Shown: positions 1 through 6,508, numbered from the stretch's first letter. The stretch is DNA of 7,591 nucleotides from Methanobacteriota archaeon (GCA_016207545.1 JACQPO010000096.1:1-7591); one strand, 5' to 3'. Numbers and translations: made by a program. The notes: generated from the sequence alone by a model not told the origin.

Positions 1-2
1 CC

Positions 3-3000
3 GTCTACCAGAGGCCCCAGGACTTCATCCCCGCGATCACGGCCGCGCCCGAGCGATACGGTCGGTACGAGGCGCTCCAGGCGTATAACGCGCTGTACAT
101 CTACGCGGGCGAGGTGCTCACGAACCGGCTCGACCTCCACGAACTCGCGGCGATGAACCACGCGCTCCGCCAGGTCGTCGGGGCCAGCATCCGGTATTTC
201 GCGGTCGACACCCGCCTGTTCCCGCTCGACGGCGAGAACACGGGCATCTTCTACGCCCCCGCAAAGCTGTCGGACCACCGGATCGTGACCCTGCAGGACG
301 GCCGCTCCGTCCCCCGGGACTTCTTCGACGTGATGGCGACGACCCAGCGGGGCGTGATTAACGTCGTCGACGTGAGGGACACCGACCAGATCTCGGACCT
401 CACCCTGCGGTACAAGGACATGTTCTACAACAGCATGTTCTACCGCGCGTACATCGGGTACGCGCCGCGGGACGTGGGCCTGACTTGCAGCGACTGCATC
501 CCCGGGCTGCCGAGCCCCACGAACCAGTCCATCGCGAACTTCCCGCCGATGCAAGCGTGGAACCTGAGCCACTTCCGGCTCGTGTACAAGACCGCGTACT
601 ACAACCCGTTCCCGCCGGAGGAGCTCGCAAACCACACGGACGCATGGCAGGCGATGGACTTCCCCGAGGCGCAGGAGCTCCAGGGCAAGATCAACCGCGG
701 GGAGGCCACGGGGGTCGTCGATCTGTCCCCCGCGTCCACGATCCGGCGGGGCATCGTGTTCCTGAAGTACTACGACGGCGCGTTCGTGAACGGCACGGTG
801 ACCCTCGGCGGGTTCCCGTGGCCCAACGTTCGAGTCACGGTCCACGACGAATTCGGGATCCCCCACTACACGACGCTGACCGATGAACAGGGGCGATACA
901 GCGTCCTCGTCCCGTTCGGGGAAGTCCGCCTCCTCTTCTCCCTGGGCACCCCGGACAGCCGGACGCTGCGGGGCCCGACGATCCTGCGCGAGCTGACCCT
1001 GACCGTGAGCGACGCGGCGGCGATGCGGGAGAACGTCGACGCGGACGGAGACGGGATGGTGGACTGGCTCATCGCCCGCGACGTCGCGATCCCCGGGGAG
1101 GCGCTCGAGGGCATCCTGTACGTCGACCTCGACCGCGACGCCATCGTCGACGCCGTAGAGCCGCTCTTGGCGGGGGCGGAACTCACGATGGCGCGCACGG
1201 ACCTCCCGCTGATCCGCTCCGTGCGGGTCGCCTCGGACGGCCGGTTCCGGGTGGAGGGTTTGTACCCCGGCTCGTACAACGTGACGATCCGATGGCAAGG
1301 ACGGACGATCGATCTGACGAACGTCCCAATCGGCCCGAGTCAGGGTCCGGGGGACCTCCCGATTGCGCCCACGAACCTGCGCGGGTTCGCACTCGACCTC
1401 GAGGAGGCTGTCGTGGCCGGCGCCACGGTCACCCTGCGGGACCTCGCGAACGGGACCTCGTTCCGGGCGACAGCGGACCGGGAGGGCGCGTTCGCCTTCC
1501 GGGGCCTGCTCTCCGGGGATTTCGAGCTTCAGGCGTCGGCTGCGGGTCAGGAGTCCCTTCCCGCGCGGCTGTCCATCGCCCCCGACGCGACGGAGGCGGT
1601 CCGGAACGTCACCCTGTACCCCGTCGCGACGGTCTCCCTCCGCACAACGATCGGCGGGACGCCGCAACCCTTTGTGACCGTTGCGTTCACCCAACGCAGC
1701 TCCGCACACCTCGTCCGAATCGTCACGACGGACCGCGTCGGGGAGGCGCATCTCGCGCTGCCGGAGGGCACGTGGGACGCCCACGCCCGCCACTTTTCCG
1801 GCGACCTCCTGTGGGCCTTTGTCGGCTCCCTGACCGTGCGCGCCGGGGACGCGGTGGCGTACCCGGTGGATCTCGTGCGCGGCGCGATCGTCCGAGGCGC
1901 CGTGTTCGACGCGGGCAACCGATCCTTCTTCCTCGACAACGCGGAAATCGTGTTCCGAAGCGTGGCGGGGGAATACCGGGTCCGCTCGGACAGCGTGGGC
2001 CGGTACATCGCCCACCTACCCCTTGGCACGTGGACCGCCCAGGTTTCCCAGTTCGACCTGGCCTTCGTCGCGACGCGGACAATCGCGGGCGATGTCACGT
2101 TCGACCTCGCCGTGCCACGCGGGGCGACGGTCGGGGGGACCGTCGTGCGTACCCTGCTCGGCAACGCGACGGCATCCGAGGCGGTTTCCGACGCGACCCT
2201 TCGGTTCCGCTCGGGAGCGCTGGAATTCGTGGCGATGAGCGACGCGGGCGGGGCGTTCTCCCTCGCGATGCCAACTCAGGGATCCTTCGCGCTCGAGGTC
2301 ACGCGCCTCGGGTTCGAGCCCCTCACCCTGCCCGCCCGGCCGGCCGCGCAGTGGCAAGTCGACAACCGCATCGCGATGGTCGCGACGAACGTCACCGCCA
2401 CCGGGACGCTCCGCCTCGACGGCATGGCATTCACGGATTCCACCCTCCCCGTCCTGTTCCTGGCGCGCGACGGCGGCGCGGTGACGACCCCCGCCACGTT
2501 GGACGGAACGGGGCGGTACACGGTGGCCCTCCAACCGGGACGGTACGAGGCCTCCGCGGAGCGGAACGAGACGCAGGCGGGGGACGTGCGGCTCGAGCTG
2601 AGAGCCCCCCTCTCCCTCCCGGTCTCCGTCGGTGCGGGGCCGATCGCGCGCGACATCGACCTCGTCCGGCGGTATCGGATCGACGGCACGGTATCCCTGT
2701 CCGGCGACCCGCGGACCACGCCGGTCCGGTTCGAAGGTCCGGACGACGTCGAGACGGAGGCGACGGACGGCCTGTTCGCCGCGTTCCTCGCCGCAGGCAC
2801 GTACACCCTGACCGCGAACACGACGGAGGGGCCCGACCAGTTCCTCGCCCTCCAACGGCTCGACGTCTCCGCCCCCGCGACCCTGAGCGTGTCCCTCCTC
2901 CGCGCGACGGAGCTGCGCGGCGCCGTCCGGCACGAGGACGTGCCCATCGAGAGCGCGACCGGCACGTTCGCCCGCGCGGAGGGCGGCACCGTGCGCGTGA

Positions 3001-4523
3001 CGACGGACGATCGGGGCGAGTACCGCACGTTCGTCCTCGGCGGTACGTATACGGTGACCGTCGACCACCGCACGACGGTCCAGCGGGGCGCAGGGGTGCT
3101 CTACGTGCGCTTCACGTTCGCGGGCAGCCTGACGATCCCCCAGGACTCCGGCTTTCAGCTGTTTAACGTGGACGTCGTGCGCTCCCTCGACAACACGACC
3201 GTCTCGGGGACCGTCCGCTTCCGGGGCAATCCGGTCAGCGCGCAGCTCGCATTCCGGGTCAGCGGGGCGAACGGGATAGACACGACGTCAAGCACGACGT
3301 CCGGGTCCTACGCGCTGCCGATCCAGCCCGGCGAGTACGACGTATACGCGGTCGCCCCGCTCGAGGGTGCGGCCTTCCTCGGCCGGCTCGACGTATCGCC
3401 GGACGGACGCACGTTCGACATCGACCTTCGGCCCAGCGTCCGCGTGTCGGGCGCGACGACGTTGCGCGGCACACGGACCGCGGCCACGCTCTCGTTCACC
3501 TCCCCGACGGGGCGGGCGACGATCGCGACGGACGCCTCCGGGATTTACCAACTCCATCTGCCGCCCGCGAACTACGGCATCGAAGCGACCGCGAGCGGCA
3601 CGGAACGAGGCACGGCGGTCAACTACCGTGGGACCGCGAACGTCACAATCGAGAGCTCGACGCTCCTGAACGTCGCGGTCACCAAGGTCGTGAGGCTCGG
3701 CGTCGGAATCGAATGGGACGCCGCGCAGCGGACGGAGGTACGCCCCGGCGGCACCGTCGTGTACTCCGTCACGCTCCGGAACACGGGCAACGAGGACGAC
3801 ACCTACCTCCTGACCACCATCGCGACCGGGTTCACGCTCGATTTCGAGGAGGACGACGTCTCCATCCCGTTCGGGACGACCGGGAACGTCCGCACCGTGC
3901 GCGTCACGATCACCGCGCACGGCGACGCCCGGGTCGACCACGCCCCGATCAGCGTGACCGCCCGGTCCCTGACGGACGGCTCGGTCACGCGCTCCGTGAA
4001 CCTCGCCCTCGACGTGACGCGGTTCCGCGGGCTGTCCGCGACCGTGTCGTCCGACGCGCCGACGTGGGACGGCCGGTTCCTCAACTACTCGATCGAGGTG
4101 CGGAACACGGGGAACGCGCCCGAGACGATCCGCCTCAGCCTCCCGAACGCAGACGAGCTGCGGGCCGCGGGGTGGCGGGCCGTCCTGAGCGGTCCCTCCG
4201 GGTCCGGCGAGACAATCGACATAGGGATGGGGGCGAACTCGACCCTGAAACCGATCCTGCGGCTCGAGAAGGCGGGGGGAAGGGCGGGAACCCTAGCCCG
4301 AGTGAACGTCGTGAACACGGCGGACCCGACGCTCGAGACCCTCCTGACCGTGAACGTCCAGATGCCCGTCCTCGCGGTGGAGGGCGACGTCCGCGCGATT
4401 GGGCCCGGCATTACCGTGGTCGAGCCCGGGATTGACCTCGCGACCGCGGCGTTCCTCGTATCCCTGGCGGCCGTCGTCGCGGCGGCCGCGTACCTCGCGA
4501 TCCTCCGGAGGCGGTCTCGATGA
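3..4523 (+). CDS. STT3/AglB-like oligosaccharyltransferase C-terminus fused to a long beta-domain stalk (5' partial)
   Basis: The frame is open to the left edge, so the true start lies outside; 1506 residues are visible (residue 1 = first in-window codon). GTG at 114 is only an internal valine. Residues 1-264 carry segments that match, from memory of the family, the soluble C-terminal domain of archaeal oligosaccharyltransferases: IRYFAVDTRLFP (63-74), IFYAPAKLSDH (82-92), YNSMFYRAY (142-150), LSHFRLVYKT (188-197) and FLKYYDGAFVNG (253-264). Then come about eleven CarboxypepD_reg-like units (264-1197), two NEW3/CARDB-like domains (about 1230-1338 and 1342-1453), a transmembrane helix (about 1475-1501) and a basic tail. 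The inferred role is transfer of lipid-linked glycan to Asn on the outer face of the membrane, with the stalk exposed outside. The catalytic WWDYG and DxD motifs would lie upstream and cannot be checked. Alternative: a non-catalytic surface protein with an STT3-like domain. The gene overlaps the next one by ATGA. Confidence 0.75.
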   Translation, partial: VYQRPQDFIPAITAAPERYGRYEALQAYNALYIYAGEVLTNRLDLHELAAMNHALRQVVGASIRYFAVDTRLFPLDGENTGIFYAPAKLSDHRIVTLQDGRSVPRDFFDVMATTQRGVINVVDVRDTDQISDLTLRYKDMFYNSMFYRAYIGYAPRDVGLTCSDCIPGLPSPTNQSIANFPPMQAWNLSHFRLVYKTAYYNPFPPEELANHTDAWQAMDFPEAQELQGKINRGEATGVVDLSPASTIRRGIVFLKYYDGAFVNGTVTLGGFPWPNVRVTVHDEFGIPHYTTLTDEQGRYSVLVPFGEVRLLFSLGTPDSRTLRGPTILRELTLTVSDAAAMRENVDADGDGMVDWLIARDVAIPGEALEGILYVDLDRDAIVDAVEPLLAGAELTMARTDLPLIRSVRVASDGRFRVEGLYPGSYNVTIRWQGRTIDLTNVPIGPSQGPGDLPIAPTNLRGFALDLEEAVVAGATVTLRDLANGTSFRATADREGAFAFRGLLSGDFELQASAAGQESLPARLSIAPDATEAVRNVTLYPVATVSLRTTIGGTPQPFVTVAFTQRSSAHLVRIVTTDRVGEAHLALPEGTWDAHARHFSGDLLWAFVGSLTVRAGDAVAYPVDLVRGAIVRGAVFDAGNRSFFLDNAEIVFRSVAGEYRVRSDSVGRYIAHLPLGTWTAQVSQFDLAFVATRTIAGDVTFDLAVPRGATVGGTVVRTLLGNATASEAVSDATLRFRSGALEFVAMSDAGGAFSLAMPTQGSFALEVTRLGFEPLTLPARPAAQWQVDNRIAMVATNVTATGTLRLDGMAFTDSTLPVLFLARDGGAVTTPATLDGTGRYTVALQPGRYEASAERNETQAGDVRLELRAPLSLPVSVGAGPIARDIDLVRRYRIDGTVSLSGDPRTTPVRFEGPDDVETEATDGLFAAFLAAGTYTLTANTTEGPDQFLALQRLDVSAPATLSVSLLRATELRGAVRHEDVPIESATGTFARAEGGTVRVTTDDRGEYRTFVLGGTYTVTVDHRTTVQRGAGVLYVRFTFAGSLTIPQDSGFQLFNVDVVRSLDNTTVSGTVRFRGNPVSAQLAFRVSGANGIDTTSSTTSGSYALPIQPGEYDVYAVAPLEGAAFLGRLDVSPDGRTFDIDLRPSVRVSGATTLRGTRTAATLSFTSPTGRATIATDASGIYQLHLPPANYGIEATASGTERGTAVNYRGTANVTIESSTLLNVAVTKVVRLGVGIEWDAAQRTEVRPGGTVVYSVTLRNTGNEDDTYLLTTIATGFTLDFEEDDVSIPFGTTGNVRTVRVTITAHGDARVDHAPISVTARSLTDGSVTRSVNLALDVTRFRGLSATVSSDAPTWDGRFLNYSIEVRNTGNAPETIRLSLPNADELRAAGWRAVLSGPSGSGETIDIGMGANSTLKPILRLEKAGGRAGTLARVNVVNTADPTLETLLTVNVQMPVLAVEGDVRAIGPGITVVEPGIDLATAAFLVSLAAVVAAAAYLAILRRRSR
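792..3593 (+). repeat. About eleven tandem diverged carboxypeptidase-regulatory-like protein units
   Basis: Within the large surface protein, units start near residues 264, 370, 458, 542, 628, 708, 797, 891, 969, 1065 and 1146 (residue 1 = codon at 3), spaced 78-106 residues apart, about 88 on average. Each follows the same plan: a G-x-V strand, a variable loop, a strand such as ATVTLRD or AEIVFRS, then T/S-D-x-x-G-x-Y/F and a final hydrophobic P-G-x-Y/W strand (for example SDSVGRYIAHLPLGTW, DASGIYQLHLPPANY, DDRGEYRTFVLGGTY). This is the usual CarboxypepD_reg pattern, a transthyretin-like beta sandwich common in extracellular proteins. The repeats are visible only at protein level; the DNA is not a recent tandem duplication. 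Unit boundaries are approximate, and units 4 and 7 are the least typical. Confidence 0.75.
3690..4361 (+). other. Two tandem NEW3/CARDB-like domains near the C-terminus of the large surface protein
   Basis: Two successive segments carry the signature of NEW3 or CARDB beta domains, a strand ending in NTGN followed by D/E-T. The first has VVYSVTLRNTGNEDDTYLL and a later hydrophobic T-x-x-V-R-V-T-I strand. The second has YSIEVRNTGNAPETIRLSL and a late V-N-V-V-N-T strand. These domains are common next to the membrane in archaeal surface proteins and here directly precede the C-terminal transmembrane helix (about 4425-4505). They probably act as structural spacers. The exact Pfam assignment is not certain. 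Confidence 0.6.
4507..4511 (+). promoter_or_regulatory. Shine-Dalgarno GGAGG for the ATGA-overlapping gene
   Basis: GGAGG lies 8 bases before the ATG at 4520, inside the last codons of the large surface protein gene. It fixes the start of the second gene and suggests that it is translated by reinitiation or coupling. Confidence 0.7.
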
Positions 4524-5278
4524 GGCGGCTTCTGCTTCCCGTCCTTCTGTTCCTCGCGTTCGCCGTGGCCCTGCTGCCGGCGCAAGCGCAGGAGCCGGTC
4601 GCCGCCGTCATCGACGGGCCCACGTCCCTCGCGCCGTCCACGACCCGGCTGTACGGGATTACGGTGACCGGCGGCCCGGGCGCCGTCAACGGCACGTTCG
4701 AGATTTCGTACGTCCTCGAGGGTGCGAACCTCGCGGGCGGCGACCCGCAGACGCCGCGCATCCTGACGAACGCGGACGGGCGGTTCGCGGTCAATATCAC
4801 GACGCCCTCCGCGGAGGGCACGATCACACTGTTCGTGAAGGCGACGTCCCGCGGCGCCACGAACGAGACGACGGAGGTCCGCTTCGCGATCGACGTGTTC
4901 CGCCCCGTGGAGCTCCGCGCGACCCTGCGGAACCGCGGCGCGGCGGCGGCCGTGAACGTGTCCGTCGTCTTCTACGTGGACGGGGTCCGGGTGGGCGATA
5001 CGACCGTCGCCCGTATCGACGCGGGCGGACAGACGACCGTGAACATCTCGTACATCCCCGTGGGGCTCACGCCCGGGCGCCACACGGTCCGCATCGAGGC
5101 GGACCTCGACGGGGACGGACGGATTTCCCCGGACGCGGGCGAGCTCCTCGTGATCGACTTCTTCTACAAGACGGGGGCCACGAACCTGCCCGCAATCCTC
5201 GGGACGATCACGGTCGTCATCCTCGTCCTGCTCGTGTTCCTTCTTTTGGCGATCCGCCGCCAACGCCGCCAGGGCTAG
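4520..5278 (+). CDS. Secreted, membrane-anchored CARDB/Ig-like surface protein
   Basis: 252 residues. It starts with a signal peptide (MRRLLLPVLLF..., likely cleaved after AQA near residue 23), followed by an Ig-like or carboxypeptidase-regulatory-like beta region (about 26-126, with TNADGRFAVNIT typical of the latter). A CARDB-like domain follows (about 128-213; ATLRNRGAAAAVNVSVVFYV, then G-x-H-T-V-R-I-E-A-D). A single transmembrane helix spans about 223-245, with a basic RRQRRQG tail inside the cell. A dockerin or EF-hand-like acidic loop, DLDGDGRISPDAGE, spans 195-208. Five N-x-S/T sequons (N57, N92, N115, N146, N175) fit an exported protein in an N-glycosylating archaeon. The ATG overlaps the stop of the oligosaccharyltransferase-like gene as ATGA. 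Co-expression and a shared envelope location are likely; a direct partnership is only inferred. No enzyme motif is seen. Confidence 0.85.
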   Translation: MRRLLLPVLLFLAFAVALLPAQAQEPVAAVIDGPTSLAPSTTRLYGITVTGGPGAVNGTFEISYVLEGANLAGGDPQTPRILTNADGRFAVNITTPSAEGTITLFVKATSRGATNETTEVRFAIDVFRPVELRATLRNRGAAAAVNVSVVFYVDGVRVGDTTVARIDAGGQTTVNISYIPVGLTPGRHTVRIEADLDGDGRISPDAGELLVIDFFYKTGATNLPAILGTITVVILVLLVFLLLAIRRQRRQG

Positions 5279-5282
5279 GGAA

Positions 5283-5447
5283 GTGGTCGGGAAGCCGCGC
5301 GAGGGCCTCCCGGCGGCGCTCCGGCAAGAGCACGTAATACCCGGCGAAGCGACGCGGCTCCACGGGCGGCCGCTCCGCTGGGTGGCGTTCTCACGCGTGA
5401 AGATGTTCCGGCGGAACCTCCTCACGATGAACCTCGCGGAGATGTAG
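5283..5447 (+). CDS. Possible small protein of unknown function, 54 residues (tentative)
   Basis: A GTG-initiated frame starts 4 bases after the preceding gene and ends in TAG only 2 bases before the ATG at 5450, so it would fit exactly into a tightly packed operon. Third positions are mostly G or C, as in neighbouring genes. The C-terminal half is basic and amphipathic (RLHGRPLRWVAFSR, then KMFRRNLLTMNLAEM). I do not recognise the family. Weak points: there is no well-spaced Shine-Dalgarno site for the GTG, the frame is also open upstream, and the antisense frame sharing its third positions is equally G/C-rich there, so composition does not prove coding. If it is not a gene, the 171 bases are a leader or promoter region for the regulator, in which I see no convincing TATA box. 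Confidence 0.3.
   Translation: MVGKPREGLPAALRQEHVIPGEATRLHGRPLRWVAFSRVKMFRRNLLTMNLAEM
5438..5441 (+). promoter_or_regulatory. Shine-Dalgarno GGAG before the ATG at 5450
   Basis: GGAG is 8 bases before the ATG at 5450. It supports that start for the small regulator frame over downstream alternatives. Confidence 0.5.
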
Positions 5448-5449
5448 CG

Positions 5450-5677
5450 ATGCGAATCGAGGTTGCGCGGGAAATCGGGGAGGCGGAGGCGAGCCAGCGA
5501 ATCGCCCAGCTCGAAGCCCCCCACGACAGCTTCGAGGCGCTCCGGCGACGCGTACAGGTCGAGCGGGGCAGCGACCCGGACGCGGAGGACGACTTCGTCG
5601 TCTGGCGGGCCCTCCGCGACGGGGCACGGTCGAGGAACGGATTGTGTTCGACACCGCAGACGCCTTCCGCGCGGTGA
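5450..5677 (+). CDS. N-terminal part of a COG4190-like regulator, or a small coupled partner protein
   Basis: 75 residues as read. The part up to G58 looks genuinely coding: third positions are strongly G/C and the protein is charged and helical (MRIEVAREIGEAEA, then DSFEALRRRV and DAEDDFVVWRALRDG). It resembles the N-terminal segment of some archaeal winged-helix regulators that carry an acidic D-D-(Y/F)-x-x-W motif before the DNA-binding domain; this is recalled family knowledge, not a search result. After the GGGG run at 5621-5624 the third-position bias vanishes in this frame and appears in the frame one base back, which encodes the winged helix. A one-base deletion, a sequencing error or a -1 frameshift at GGGG would join them as ...ALRDG-GTVEERIVFD..., about 146 residues. 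Alternatively it is a separate small gene overlapping the next by 34 bases. Confidence 0.6.
   Translation: MRIEVAREIGEAEASQRIAQLEAPHDSFEALRRRVQVERGSDPDAEDDFVVWRALRDGARSRNGLCSTPQTPSAR
5632..5635 (+). promoter_or_regulatory. Possible Shine-Dalgarno GAGG before the GTG at 5644
   Basis: GAGG (in CGAGGAAC) is 8 bases before the GTG at 5644. It would allow independent initiation of the winged-helix frame, but it also encodes the sensible residues EE in that frame, so it may be coincidental. Confidence 0.35.
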
Positions 5678-6237
5678 CCCCGCGACGCGTCGAACTCTTG
5701 GAATACCTCCAGGGGAACCACGTCGGGTCGATCAAGGACCTGGCGGCGAAGTTGCGGCGGGACTACAAGAACGCGTACGACGACCTCGCGGCCCTCCAGG
5801 CGTGGGGTTTCGTGGCCGTGCGCTGCGAGGGGGAGAACCAACGGCCGATCGCGCTCGTCACGAGCCTTCGCGTCCGCTGGGAGAAGGGAATCACAGCTTC
5901 TTCGCGAGGTCGCCCAGCTTCCGTTCCAGCTCCGCGCCGCGGGCGGCGAACGCCAACTCGCCGCGCGTTCGTTCCAGGAGGCTGCGGGCGACGTCCTGCT
6001 TTCGGCGGAGCGCGACGACCGCGTTCGGATAGTCGAACCGGAGAATCGCGTCGAAGATGTCTTCCATCATCTGCAGATATCGACTCGCCTCCTCGACCCG
6101 GCCCGCGCGCATGTGGTCCAACACGAACCGCCGAAGCTCCCCGATCGCGTCTGCCAGCCCGAGGACGAACGCCGCGCCCGGGACGCCGAGTTCCTCGGGG
6201 TCCGGCAGCGGCCGTCCGTCGAGGATACTGTAGATGA
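5644..6237 (+). CDS. Winged-helix DNA-binding protein (COG4190/HVO_A0114-like) with an aberrant C-terminal extension
   Basis: 197 residues as read. Residues 1-82 form a recognisable MarR-type winged-helix domain of the COG4190/HVO_A0114 kind: AFRAVTPRRVELLEYL, then SIKDLAAKLRRDYKNAYDDL (helix-turn-helix) and ALQAWGFVAV leading into the wing. Such proteins act as transcription regulators, sometimes as antitoxins; no recognised toxin partner is seen beside it. GTG at 5644 is the only start in this frame, since a TGA lies at 5428-5430 and no ATG, GTG or TTG occurs between. The frame plausibly continues from the preceding one through the GGGG run, with residues GTVEERI lying before the GTG. After about residue 82 (near 5887) third-position bias is lost and the sequence becomes Arg/Pro/Ser-rich, antisense to the translin gene. 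The extension is probably not a native domain; GGA at 5887-5889 is one substitution away from a TGA stop. Confidence 0.65.
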   Translation: MFDTADAFRAVTPRRVELLEYLQGNHVGSIKDLAAKLRRDYKNAYDDLAALQAWGFVAVRCEGENQRPIALVTSLRVRWEKGITASSRGRPASVPAPRRGRRTPTRRAFVPGGCGRRPAFGGARRPRSDSRTGESRRRCLPSSADIDSPPRPGPRACGPTRTAEAPRSRLPARGRTPRPGRRVPRGPAAAVRRGYCR

Positions 6238-6508
6238 TTGCCGCCTCCGCAACCTCCGCGAGGGCCGCCTCGACGGTCCCGCCGTGCCACAATTCCGGGT
6301 GATCCTTGAGGAGCATACGAAGTTCGCGGACCTGCGTCCGGGCGTCCGCGAGGGAGCCCGAGACGTCCTCCCCTCGGTGCATGCCGCGCAGCGCGGACCC
6401 GGCCAGGCGCGTAAGCGCGCGCGTGGCCTTGAGCGTGGCTTCCCGCACCCGGTCCTTTTCGTCGAGCTCCGCCTCAATGCGCTCCACGATGCGATCCAAG
6501 TCGTTCAT
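5891..6508 (-). CDS. Translin-family RNA-binding protein
   Basis: 205 residues, all-helical and charged, about the usual length for archaeal translin/TRAX homologues (COG2178). The conserved C-terminal block YPNAVVALRRKQDVARSLLE followed by R-T-R-G-E-L is visible at 160-184. The central helices with EVAEAAIIYSIL (85-96) and GELRRFVLDHMRAG (123-136) fit the family fold. Translin and TRAX bind single-stranded nucleic acid, and TRAX-type members are metal-dependent RNases; candidate acidic residues exist, but I cannot assign the catalytic set without an alignment. The ATG at 6508 has no good Shine-Dalgarno site within 15 bases, so translation may be leaderless or depend on upstream genes. It lies 62 bases after the zinc-ribbon gene on the same strand and converges on the plus-strand regulator, whose frame overlaps it by 347 bases. 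Confidence 0.85.
   Translation of the reverse strand: MNDLDRIVERIEAELDEKDRVREATLKATRALTRLAGSALRGMHRGEDVSGSLADARTQVRELRMLLKDHPELWHGGTVEAALAEVAEAAIIYSILDGRPLPDPEELGVPGAAFVLGLADAIGELRRFVLDHMRAGRVEEASRYLQMMEDIFDAILRFDYPNAVVALRRKQDVARSLLERTRGELAFAARGAELERKLGDLAKKL

Noticed and set aside
114..116. GTG as the start of the large surface protein
   Set aside because: The frame is open to the window edge and the 37 residues before it (VYQRPQDFIPAIT and onwards) read as normal coding sequence, so the gene begins upstream of the window.
2016..3068. 350-codon minus-strand frame
   Set aside because: Antisense shadow of the repeat region, with Arg/Gly/Glu-rich sequence and no domain signature.
1292..3166. 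624-codon plus-strand frame inside the large surface protein
   Set aside because: It is out of frame with clear beta-domain repeats, extremely Arg/Gly/Pro-rich and has no recognisable motif; a shadow of the real gene.
792..3593. DNA-level tandem repeat or CRISPR-like array
   Set aside because: Periodicity exists only in the protein pattern; unit DNA sequences differ too much and there are no identical direct repeats with spacers.
5279..5449. Archaeal TATA/BRE promoter before the regulator
   Set aside because: The only AT-richer patch (around GTAATAC, 5334-5340) is not a good TATA match and has no clear purine-rich BRE next to it; not strong enough to annotate.
4085..5524. Long antisense open frame of 479 codons on the minus strand
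   Set aside because: It runs opposite two well-supported plus-strand genes, gives Arg/Pro-rich low-information protein without domains, and is the expected by-product of very high GC third positions.
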